Below are positions 15,604-21,948 of a DNA stretch of 21,948 nucleotides, piece by piece (position 1 is the first letter of the stretch; every line of letters starts with the position of its first letter). The notes below the pieces were generated by a model, which searched no databases, had not been told where the DNA came from, and saw only the letters and a list, made by a program, of their open reading frames with translations. The translations under genes were made by a program, and so were the position numbers. The DNA is taken from NCBI GenBank assembly GCA_046074525.1, contig JBJTOK010000025.1, positions 1-21,948 of the forward strand, in the 5' to 3' direction. The DNA comes from JAHEZL01 sp046074525. Lineage in GTDB: Bacteria; Bacteroidota; Bacteroidia; Flavobacteriales_C; GCA-002722245.

Positions 15604-16245
15604 ATGGCTTTAAGCAGCGAAGGGTGGATTGACGTTACAGTGGATATCCGTCATGGTATGCTGCATTGGCCCGGCGATCACGATGTTGAAATCACTAAAT
15701 CGGCGAGTATTCCCGAGGGTTCGGCGGCGAATGTGACTTACATTCAATTGAGTGCTCACACCGGAACGCACGTTGATGCTCCTTTGCATTTTATCGACGG
15801 CGGAAAAGATATTGCTTCCATTGCTTTACATCGATTGATGGGCAAGGTGAAAGTGATTGAGATCAGTGATCCAAAAGAAATTACCCTTAAGGAAATAAAA
15901 GATAAAATCACTGCTGATGATCAGCGTGTGATTTTTAAAACCCGTAATTCGCAAAGCGATTGGTTCATGAAGGATTTTACAGAGTCTTTTGTTTACCTGG
16001 CTACCGATGCGGCAATTTTCCTCAGGGAAAAAGGCATTCTCACCGTTGGTATTGATTACCTCTCCATCGCCGGAATGGATAATGGCATTGAGGTACACCG
16101 CATTCTGCTTGGTGAAGAAATTTTCATTATTGAGGGGCTTGATCTCCGAAATATTCAATCCGGAGATTACGAAATGATTTGCCTGCCTCTGAAAATCCAA
16201 ACCAGTGATGGTTCGCCGGCGAGGGTGTTGTTGAAGAAGATTTGA
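15604..16245 (+). CDS. Cyclase family metal-dependent hydrolase (kynurenine formamidase-like)
   Basis: The 213-residue product is a cyclase/KynB-fold hydrolase. The metal-binding motif HTGTHVDAPLHF spans residues 52-63 (H52, H56, D58 and H62). Candidate further ligands are H165 (EVHRILL) and E177 (IIEGLDL), matching the His/Glu pair of bacterial arylformamidases. The family hydrolyses N-formylkynurenine and other small amides or lactones. No tryptophan-degradation genes are nearby, so the true substrate is open. The start lies 1 nt after the DUF4954 stop, making it the third gene of the glmS unit. Confidence 0.85.
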   Translation: MALSSEGWIDVTVDIRHGMLHWPGDHDVEITKSASIPEGSAANVTYIQLSAHTGTHVDAPLHFIDGGKDIASIALHRLMGKVKVIEISDPKEITLKEIKDKITADDQRVIFKTRNSQSDWFMKDFTESFVYLATDAAIFLREKGILTVGIDYLSIAGMDNGIEVHRILLGEEIFIIEGLDLRNIQSGDYEMICLPLKIQTSDGSPARVLLKKI

Positions 16246-16256
16246 TTCCGCATTAC

Positions 16257-16274
16257 GCTTCCCTCTCCTCTGAG
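16257..16274. repeat. Unoccupied copy of the 18-bp IS-flanking repeat
   Basis: GCTTCCCTCTCCTCTGAG differs at one base from 21142-21159 and, in reverse complement, from 794-811. No IS is present here. A partner GAAGC (16278-16282) can pair with its first five bases to form a weak hairpin after the cyclase gene. Its presence away from the IS shows that the repeat belongs to the genome and not to the IS terminus. Confidence 0.7.
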
Positions 16275-16376
16275 AAAGAAGCACAGCGCGAAAATCATTT
16301 CTAAAATAAGATATCGTTGTTAAAAAGTATCTTCATAAATCTTTTCCTCCTCTCCCATGATTTTATCCAATAGTAC

Positions 16377-16384
16377 TATCTTTG
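16377..16384 (+). promoter_or_regulatory. -7 promoter element directly before guaA (TATCTTTG)
   Basis: An exact TAnnTTTG octamer ends 3 bp before ATG 16388. If it is used, transcription would start at or almost at the first codon, giving a leaderless guaA message. No convincing TTTG lies at the -33 position. The in-frame TTG at 16382 is part of this box and is rejected as a start. Confidence 0.5.
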
Positions 16385-16387
16385 CGC

Positions 16388-17917
16388 ATGCAAGAAACAA
16401 TACTCATTTTAGATTGCGGTTCACAGTATACTCAGCTGATTGCCAGAAGGGTGCGCGAGTTGAATGTGTACTGCGAAATTCATCCATACAACAAGTTTCC
16501 AAAAATTGATCAAAACATCAAGGGGGTTATCATTGCAGGTAGCCCTTTTTCTGTTAATGATAAAGATGCACCGGCCATTGAGGTGGCCGACTTCAAAGGC
16601 AAGATGCCTTTGCTGGGTGTTTGCTACGGTGCGCAATACCTCGCCAAAACAGGTGGAGGTAAAGTGGAAAAGTCGTTGCACCGCGAATATGGTCGCGCCA
16701 ACCTCGAGAGCATTGAGGTGAACAATCCGCTGCTCAAGGGCATGACGAAAGGTTCACAGGTGTGGATGTCGCATGGCGATACCGTTACCCAACTGCCGGA
16801 GAATTATGAAATCATTGCTTCTACCAAAGATGTTGCGGTAGCGGCATACCATATTAAAAACGAAGATACTTTCTGCATCCAGTTCCATCCCGAAGTGTAC
16901 CACTCCCTGGAAGGAAAAGTGCTGCTGAAAAACTTTGTGGTGGACATTTGCGGATGTAAACAATCCTGGACTCCCGATTCATTTGTTGAAACGACTGTTG
17001 CTGAATTAAAAGCAAAAATAGGAAATGACAAAGTGGTACTCGGACTCTCCGGAGGTGTTGATTCCTCAGTAGCTGCGGTATTGTTGCACAAGGCGATCGG
17101 GAAGAATTTGTATTGCATTTTTATTGACAATGGTCTTCTCCGCAAAAACGAGTTTGGTGCTGTTTTGGAACAATACAAGCACATGGGATTGAACGTGAAA
17201 GGTGTTGATGCTTCCAAAAGATTTTTGGGCGAGCTCAACGGTGTTAGCGATCCTGAACAAAAAAGAAAAATTATCGGTCGGGTTTTCATCGAAGTATTTG
17301 ATGATGAAGCGCATCAGATCAGTGATGTGAAATGGCTCGCACAAGGTACCATTTATCCCGATGTAATTGAATCTGTATCGGTAAAAGGTCCGTCGGCCAC
17401 GATCAAATCGCACCACAACGTAGGTGGTTTGCCTGATTTCATGAAATTGCAGATTGTAGAGCCTCTCCGCTCTTTATTTAAAGATGAAGTGCGCCGTGTA
17501 GGCAAGACTTTACAAATTGCACCTGAGATCCTCGGAAGACATCCTTTCCCTGGTCCGGGCCTTGCCATTCGTGTGCTTGGCGCCATCACTGAAGAAAAGG
17601 TACGTACTTTGCAGGAGGTAGATGATATTTATATCGGTATGCTGAAAGAAAAAGGATTGTACGATAGTGTGTGGCAGGCTGGCGCGATATTTTTGCCGGT
17701 GCAAAGTGTTGGTGTAATGGGCGATGAACGTACTTACGAAAATGCAGTAGCGCTGAGAGCAGTTTCCTCAACCGATGGAATGACTGCCGACTGGGTACAC
17801 TTGCCGTACGAGTTCCTCGCCGAGGTGTCCAACAAAATCATCAACCGTGTTAAAGGAGTTAACAGAGTAGTTTACGATATCAGTTCAAAACCACCAGCAA
17901 CTATAGAATGGGAATAA
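16388..17917 (+). CDS. guaA: GMP synthase, glutamine-hydrolysing (EC 6.3.5.2)
   Basis: GuaA converts XMP to GMP using glutamine and ATP, in the cytoplasm. The 509-residue product has an N-terminal class-I glutaminase with the triad C79 (LLGVCYGAQ), H166 and E168 (QFHPE). The PP-loop ATP pyrophosphatase motif LGLSGGVDSS spans about 217-226, and the C-terminal dimerisation domain has HPFPGPGLAIRVLG and ends KPPATIEWE. The start is ATG 16388, immediately after a promoter-like box. The stop TAA shares its last base with the ATG of the next gene (TAATG), so guaA heads a four-gene overlapping unit. Confidence 0.97.
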   Translation: MQETILILDCGSQYTQLIARRVRELNVYCEIHPYNKFPKIDQNIKGVIIAGSPFSVNDKDAPAIEVADFKGKMPLLGVCYGAQYLAKTGGGKVEKSLHREYGRANLESIEVNNPLLKGMTKGSQVWMSHGDTVTQLPENYEIIASTKDVAVAAYHIKNEDTFCIQFHPEVYHSLEGKVLLKNFVVDICGCKQSWTPDSFVETTVAELKAKIGNDKVVLGLSGGVDSSVAAVLLHKAIGKNLYCIFIDNGLLRKNEFGAVLEQYKHMGLNVKGVDASKRFLGELNGVSDPEQKRKIIGRVFIEVFDDEAHQISDVKWLAQGTIYPDVIESVSVKGPSATIKSHHNVGGLPDFMKLQIVEPLRSLFKDEVRRVGKTLQIAPEILGRHPFPGPGLAIRVLGAITEEKVRTLQEVDDIYIGMLKEKGLYDSVWQAGAIFLPVQSVGVMGDERTYENAVALRAVSSTDGMTADWVHLPYEFLAEVSNKIINRVKGVNRVVYDISSKPPATIEWE

Positions 17918-19443
17918 TGACTAAATACTTCGTGTTTTGCCTGCTTTTAATAAGCAGCTTTTCGGCCTTCGCGCAAAATGACAGCATCGTTGTTAAGGAC
18001 GGCATGCAATACAAAGTAGTGAAGGTGAAACCAAAGCAAACCTTATATGGCCTAAGCAAGGATTACTCTGTAAGTCCCGGCGATATCAAAAAGGCGAATA
18101 ACGGTTTGGAGGGCGGACTCAAATCGGGACAAAACATTTTGATCCCTACCAACATCACTGCGCCGGTAAAGGATGATCTGCCGGTGGAGAAGAAAACTAC
18201 TACAACGGCTATCAGCACTGATCCTAAAGAAGAAGACAAACTGAAAATCATCAGAGATTTTTACAAACCTTCCGATTCTCTTAGCAAACGATTACCAAAC
18301 GGTGTTTGTCCTACGCCCAACTTAATGGATCAGGACAAGTTTAAAGACCGTGATTACGTGAAAGTAGCCATCATTCTTCCTTTCCAGCTGGCATTGGTGG
18401 ATTCTCTCCAGAGTCAGAAAAAGGAGTTCCAGGATTTCAAGATTCCGATAGACGTACAATTTTTTGTTGATTTCTATGAAGGTGCCTTGATCGCTCTGGA
18501 TACATTGAAACAACAGGGCTACAAGGTGGTGGTGAGTGTTTATGACGACAGAGCCGACAGTAATGTGGTGAAGCAAATTATGAGTCGACCGGAGTTTGAC
18601 AGCTTCGACCTCGTGATCGGTCCGGCCCACGCTTCCTGTGTTAAAGTCGCAGCCCGCATTTGCGCCCAGAAAAAGATTTACCTTATTTCCGCCTTCTCCA
18701 AAGTAAATGAAATTCTGGATGGCAATCCTTATGTCATCAAAACAGTTCCTTCAAGAAAAAGCTTCCTGCTGTCGATTGCTGAGAATACTATTAAAGAGAA
18801 CACAGACGCTAATATTATTCTCGTTGGCGAAAGTGAAGGCAGCAGAAAAAATGTAGAAGTCATCAAGACTTATTTCACTGAACAGGGAGTGAGTGCCACC
18901 GTGAAAAATGTAAACGCTTCCAAACTGCAGGTGAGCATTGATGATATCCGTTTGTCGTTATCGAAAGACAAAGTGAATGTGATCATCATGCCTTCTGAAA
19001 ATGAGGGGAACGTGACTAAGTTTGTCAATAGTTTTTCCAAGCTTACCAAGGATTATCGTATAGTGGTGTATGGCATGGAGAGCTGGCAGGAGTACGTTGG
19101 GCTGGATGTTAACCAGATGCAGAATCTTACAGTACATTTGCCAGCGGCCAACTTGGCCCGTTACGATTATGCGCTGAACGATAAGATGATTCATGCTTAT
19201 GCAAAGCGCTTCAGGACGGAACCTTCCGATTATGCTTATACAGGGTATGATGTGGTGAGTATTTTTGTTCCTTACCTGAAAAAAAGCAGGGATTTCGGCA
19301 GCGATAAATTCCTCAACAGAAAATGGAACGGCACAATGGCCGATTATTATTTCGTGCGCAAAAATGCTGAATCGGGAATTGAAAATACAAAAGTAGGTAT
19401 GCTGGTCTTCAACAACTACCAACTTGTTTGGGTCAATGAGTAA
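17917..19443 (+). CDS. LysM domain plus periplasmic-binding-protein-fold protein
   Basis: The 508-residue product has a signal peptide (1-19, SAFA-QN) without a lipobox Cys. A LysM peptidoglycan-binding domain lies at about 31-78 (YKVVKVKPKQTLYGLSKDYS to ILIPTN). A low-complexity linker rich in K, T and D follows (80-145). From about 148 to 500 it looks like a type-1 periplasmic binding fold: VKVAIILPF, FYEGALIALDTL, SVYDDRA, LVIGPAHA, IYLISAFSK and YTGYDVVSIF. ATG 17917 overlaps the guaA stop; ATG 17908 is an alternative three codons earlier. It overlaps hemF by 8 nt. A transport role is unlikely with no permease nearby; a cell-wall role, similar in architecture to the LpoA activator, is a possibility only. 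Confidence 0.82.
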   Translation: MTKYFVFCLLLISSFSAFAQNDSIVVKDGMQYKVVKVKPKQTLYGLSKDYSVSPGDIKKANNGLEGGLKSGQNILIPTNITAPVKDDLPVEKKTTTTAISTDPKEEDKLKIIRDFYKPSDSLSKRLPNGVCPTPNLMDQDKFKDRDYVKVAIILPFQLALVDSLQSQKKEFQDFKIPIDVQFFVDFYEGALIALDTLKQQGYKVVVSVYDDRADSNVVKQIMSRPEFDSFDLVIGPAHASCVKVAARICAQKKIYLISAFSKVNEILDGNPYVIKTVPSRKSFLLSIAENTIKENTDANIILVGESEGSRKNVEVIKTYFTEQGVSATVKNVNASKLQVSIDDIRLSLSKDKVNVIIMPSENEGNVTKFVNSFSKLTKDYRIVVYGMESWQEYVGLDVNQMQNLTVHLPAANLARYDYALNDKMIHAYAKRFRTEPSDYAYTGYDVVSIFVPYLKKSRDFGSDKFLNRKWNGTMADYYFVRKNAESGIENTKVGMLVFNNYQLVWVNE

Positions 19444-20353
19444 ATCAAATCTAAAATCAGAAACACAACTTTTCTTCCGCGATTTGCAGGAGCGCATTTG
19501 TGCTGCTTTGGAAAAGGAAGATGGCAAAGGTGTTTTTGAAAAGCACGAATGGCAAAGGGAAGGCGGCGGTGGCGGTCGTACTATGGTGATGCAGGAAGGA
19601 GCCGTTATTGAAAAAGGCGGTGTTAATTTTTCGGCGGTGGAAGGGGAGTTACCTGAAAAAATTGCCAAGGCATTGGGCTTAAATTCCACGCAGTTTTTTG
19701 CTACAGGAGTATCTATCGTTATCCATCCGCACAATCCCTGGGTACCGATCATTCACATGAATGTGCGCTATTTTGAAACCGGTGCCGATGGAAAAGTGGA
19801 AGAGCAGTGGTTTGGTGGAGGTATCGATTTAACGCCGCATTATATTATTCCCGAACAAGCGAAATTTTTCCATAAACAATTGGAGAATACTTGTGATCTT
19901 TTCGGAGCATCTTTGTATCCCCATTTTAAAAAATGGGCCGATGATTATTTCTTCATCCAGCACCGTAATGAAACGCGTGGTATTGGCGGGATTTTCTTCG
20001 ATCGCTTGAAAACGACAGAACAGTTTTCTATGGGCGATCGCTTTGAATTCGTGAAGGCAGTGGGCAATACTTTTGCGCCCACTTACACTCATCTCATGGC
20101 ACTCAATAAAGACAAGTCCTTCACTGCCGATGAAAAAAACTGGCAGCTGATTCGTCGTGGCCGATATGTGGAATTCAATCTCGTGTACGATAAAGGAACC
20201 AAGTTTGGATTGGATACCAACGGTCGCATTGAATCTATTTTAATGAGTTTACCCAAACTGGCGTCCTGGCCTTACGACCCGCAGTTTGCCGACGATAGCA
20301 AGGAAAAACAAACGCAAAAATTATTGCAAAAAGGCATCGATTGGTTGTCATGA
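19436..20353 (+). CDS. hemF: Oxygen-dependent coproporphyrinogen III oxidase (EC 1.3.3.3)
   Basis: HemF converts coproporphyrinogen III to protoporphyrinogen IX with O2, a late haem step in the cytoplasm. The 305-residue product has the full set of family segments: GGGGRTMVMQEGAVIEKGGV, HPHNPWVPIIHMNVRYFE, WFGGGIDLTPHY, YFFIQHRNETRGIGGIFFD, and GRYVEFNLVYDKGTKFGL near the C-terminus. ATG 19436 is used (ATGAGTAA overlaps the stop of the LysM gene); the in-frame TTG at 19424 is not needed. The next gene overlaps by 4 nt (ATGA). Its presence implies that the host lives with oxygen. Confidence 0.96.
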   Translation: MSKSNLKSETQLFFRDLQERICAALEKEDGKGVFEKHEWQREGGGGGRTMVMQEGAVIEKGGVNFSAVEGELPEKIAKALGLNSTQFFATGVSIVIHPHNPWVPIIHMNVRYFETGADGKVEEQWFGGGIDLTPHYIIPEQAKFFHKQLENTCDLFGASLYPHFKKWADDYFFIQHRNETRGIGGIFFDRLKTTEQFSMGDRFEFVKAVGNTFAPTYTHLMALNKDKSFTADEKNWQLIRRGRYVEFNLVYDKGTKFGLDTNGRIESILMSLPKLASWPYDPQFADDSKEKQTQKLLQKGIDWLS

Positions 20354-21111
20354 AGCACAGTGAACTGAAGGAGCTTCTCGACGCCAAGGTGGTACAATAC
20401 AACACTCCCGATTTTATTGCCGACGATCCCATTAGCATTCCACATTCCTACAAGAAAAAAGAAGACATAGAAATTGCAGGATTCCTTGTTTCTGTTTTTG
20501 CATGGGGACAGCGGAAAACAATTTTGAAAAATGGTTTTCGCTTGATGGAGCTTATGGATAACGATCCGCATGAATTCATTGTTTCACATGGTAAATCCGA
20601 TTTGAAAACAGTAAAGAAATTTGTGCATCGTACTTTTAACGGCGACGACTGTGCTTTCTTCCTCCAGCGTTTACAGGTGATGTATAAGGATGAGGGCGGA
20701 CTGGAAAACTTTTTCGCCTCTGTTTACGAAGGCAATATGCAGGAAGCTTTGTCGGGATTTAAAGCCGGTTTTTTTGATGGTTCACATCCCTCACGTACTG
20801 AAAAACATTTGCCCGATCCGCTGAAAGGCGCATCGGCAAAACGCATCAATATGTACCTGCGCTGGATGATTCGTAAAGACAATGCAGGTGTTGATTTCGG
20901 TATCTGGAAAAAAATGAAAGCTGCCGATTTGTATTGTCCCCTCGATGTGCATACTGGGAATGTTGCGCGTCATCTCACTTTACTCAAACGAACTCAAAAC
21001 GATTGGCAGGCTGTGGAAGAGCTCAATGCTGTATTGAAATCTTTTGATCCTGAAGATCCCGTGAAATATGATTTTGCGCTGTTTGGGATTGGGGTGAATG
21101 GGGAGATATAA
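20350..21111 (+). CDS. TIGR02757 (DUF2400) family protein
   Basis: The 253-residue product matches the TIGR02757 family by its start (DDPISIPHSYKKKEDIEIAGF), AWGQRKTILKN, KRINMYLRWMIRKD, the LYCPLDVHTGNVARHLTLL segment and its end FDPEDPVKYDFALFGIGV. The PLDVHTGNVAR stretch resembles the P(V/L)DTHV..R region of helix-hairpin-helix DNA glycosylases, where the Asp is catalytic. This hints at a DNA- or base-related role, but function is not established. ATG 20350 overlaps the hemF stop by 4 nt. It is the last gene of the guaA unit, with the IS end 48 bp after its stop. Confidence 0.88.
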   Translation: MKHSELKELLDAKVVQYNTPDFIADDPISIPHSYKKKEDIEIAGFLVSVFAWGQRKTILKNGFRLMELMDNDPHEFIVSHGKSDLKTVKKFVHRTFNGDDCAFFLQRLQVMYKDEGGLENFFASVYEGNMQEALSGFKAGFFDGSHPSRTEKHLPDPLKGASAKRINMYLRWMIRKDNAGVDFGIWKKMKAADLYCPLDVHTGNVARHLTLLKRTQNDWQAVEELNAVLKSFDPEDPVKYDFALFGIGVNGEI

Positions 21112-21141
21112 TCAGTGTGAGTTTTGAGAGTGGTTGCGTGT

Positions 21142-21159
21142 GCTTCCCTCTCCTCCGAG
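21142..21159. repeat. 18-bp dispersed repeat flanking the IS (left side)
   Basis: GCTTCCCTCTCCTCCGAG abuts the IS end and is the reverse complement of 794-811. With the IS ends included, the inverted identity is 38 bp (21142-21179 against 774-811). The adjacent 9-mers are TCCTCCGAG here and CTCGGAGGA at the other end. They are reverse complements and not direct repeats, so they do not form a target duplication of a single insertion. Confidence 0.7.
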
Positions 21160-21179
21160 CTACCGTGTATACACAAGTT
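21160..21179. repeat. Terminal inverted repeat of the IS, transposase-end side
   Basis: These bases are the exact inverted match of 774-793 and resemble the IS50 outside end. The transposase stop codon (minus strand TAG, 21160-21162) lies within the last three bases of the element, so the gene runs to the very tip of the IS. Confidence 0.9.
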
Positions 21180-21948
21180 TATGGATTAACCAACCTTGGT
21201 AAATATCACTAAATCGTTTAAGTCCAATCCAAAGAGTAGTTATTCCATAGTTTCTTTCGGAAGCATATCCTTTCCAACCTCCCAGCCTTGCAATTATCCA
21301 TGTAGCCCAAGCTAAAGAATTTTCAGAATGAGGATTCTTTGTTTTGTCGGTTTTTCCTTGTAATAAAACGTTTTGCTGTTTTAAACAATCAATTTCATTT
21401 TCATTGAAACACATTTTAGATTCTAAAGTTTCTCCCTCTGGAATATCATAACAGTATCGCATTTGAAAAATTTTAAGAATGGTTGTCAGCATTAATAATC
21501 CAAGTTTTCGGATAGCTTTTGCGGATTCTAATTCGCTGGCTTCAATATCGTAACCTTCTTTTTTTAATATTCGAAACACCTCTTCTATCAGCCATCTGCA
21601 ACTATACCAATGGAGTACTTGCCTTGCATCTTGAAAAGTAGCTATGGGCATGGATGTTAATATTCTCCAATGTATAGGATTCTCTGTGTTTTCAATCTCT
21701 TTCGCTTCTACCACATATAGTTTTACTGTTGGTGGGAGTTCGGGGGAGCTGGATTTAGATTTTTGGATCTCGACAGGAGAAAACCGAACTTCCAAATTTG
21801 CTGTGCGACTTAATCTTTTGCGACGTAAATCTGAATGAATATCAATAGAATATCGTCCCGATACAGCACATGTCGATAAGCAAGTTTCTAAATTGCCCGA
21901 TGGAAATATCGAGCGATTCGCTTTAGATCGAATGATTAATTGACTTCC
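21160..21948 (-). CDS. Tn5-like transposase, C-terminal part (runs off the window)
   Basis: The minus-strand frame is open from the window edge to TAG at 21160-21162 (262 residues) and is in frame with the N-terminal part at 1-747. It contains the IS4-family YREK signature Y-(2)-R-(3)-E-(6)-K (YSCRWLIEEVFRILK; Y317, R320, catalytic E324, K331 in the joined numbering). It also has the LGGWKGYASERNYGITTLWIGLKRF-type ending shared with Tn5 transposase. No lesion is present in this half. It acts on the IS ends by cut-and-paste transposition, if the amber at codon 138 is absent from this copy. Confidence 0.88.
   Translation of the reverse strand, partial: GSQLIIRSKANRSIFPSGNLETCLSTCAVSGRYSIDIHSDLRRKRLSRTANLEVRFSPVEIQKSKSSSPELPPTVKLYVVEAKEIENTENPIHWRILTSMPIATFQDARQVLHWYSCRWLIEEVFRILKKEGYDIEASELESAKAIRKLGLLMLTTILKIFQMRYCYDIPEGETLESKMCFNENEIDCLKQQNVLLQGKTDKTKNPHSENSLAWATWIIARLGGWKGYASERNYGITTLWIGLKRFSDIYQGWLIHKLVYTR
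21808..21948. repeat. 141-bp terminal direct repeat, right copy
   Basis: This stretch is identical to 1-141 and lies within the transposase gene. See the left copy for the assembly interpretation. Confidence 0.93.

Larger units (their letters stand above)
21160..21948 (-). mobile_element. Tn5/IS50-like insertion sequence, transposase 3' half and other terminal inverted repeat
   Basis: This is the second portion of the element described at 1-793, in the same orientation. It runs from the terminal inverted repeat at 21160 to the window end and includes the 141 bases shared with 1-141. It is either the rest of a single IS in a circular contig or a second direct copy flanking the segment. Confidence 0.85.

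Noticed and set aside
18958..19752. 264-residue minus-strand frame across the LysM gene and hemF
   Set aside because: Antisense shadow spanning two well-supported overlapping genes; its composition is not protein-like.
21151..21159. 9-bp target-site duplication of the IS
   Set aside because: The flanking 9-mers are reverse complements of each other, not direct repeats.
1..21948. Window as a complete circular plasmid
   Set aside because: The ends overlap by a k-mer-sized 141 bp inside an IS, there is no replication, partition or mobilisation gene, and the cargo is core metabolism. An assembly loop is more likely.
1..21948. CRISPR array, tRNA or rRNA genes
   Set aside because: No regularly spaced direct repeats, no tRNA cloverleaf with TTCRA loop and no rRNA conserved segments were seen.

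Overview
The window reads as chromosomal DNA of a Bacteroidota bacterium. The signs are type IX secretion (T9SS) sorting tails on surface proteins, promoters of the TTTG / TAnnTTTG type, A-rich leaders without clear Shine-Dalgarno sites, and families largely restricted to this phylum (DUF4465, DUF4954, TIGR02757). The oxygen-dependent HemF points to an aerobic or microaerobic, probably environmental, member. The species cannot be named from the sequence.

Layout. Both ends lie inside a Tn5/IS50-like insertion sequence (1-793 and 21160-21948), and bases 1-141 are repeated exactly at 21808-21948. Inward from the left come a secreted collagen-like/glycine-rich protein (829-2157, minus), a small four-helix membrane protein (2246-2749, plus), a REP-like inverted repeat, and a HEAT-like membrane-anchored protein of unknown role (2875-4167, minus).

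A vitamin B12 uptake locus follows (4207-8782): promoter, cobalamin riboswitch, BtuB-like TonB-dependent receptor, a DUF4465 protein with a T9SS tail (the family of the B12-binding surface protein BtuH), a second T9SS surface protein, and a tiny protein that is little more than a T9SS type-B sorting domain. The inferred working model is that the riboswitch shuts the operon off when B12 is plentiful, the T9SS cargo captures corrinoid on the cell surface, and the receptor imports it. No btuF/btuCD is present here.

The rest is housekeeping. Aspartate kinase plus lysA (8923-11444) are the first and last enzymes of the aspartate-to-lysine/diaminopimelate route. glmS, a DUF4954 beta-helix protein and a cyclase-family hydrolase (11666-16245) are packed with 1-nt gaps. 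guaA, a LysM plus periplasmic-binding-fold protein, hemF and a TIGR02757 protein (16388-21111) overlap end to start.

The most notable points are the T9SS-equipped B12 locus; the IS ends abutting the same 18-bp repeat, which occurs a third time without an IS at 16257; an amber codon inside an otherwise complete transposase frame; and the 141-bp terminal repeat, which is best read as an assembly-graph junction in the IS rather than as proof of a plasmid.
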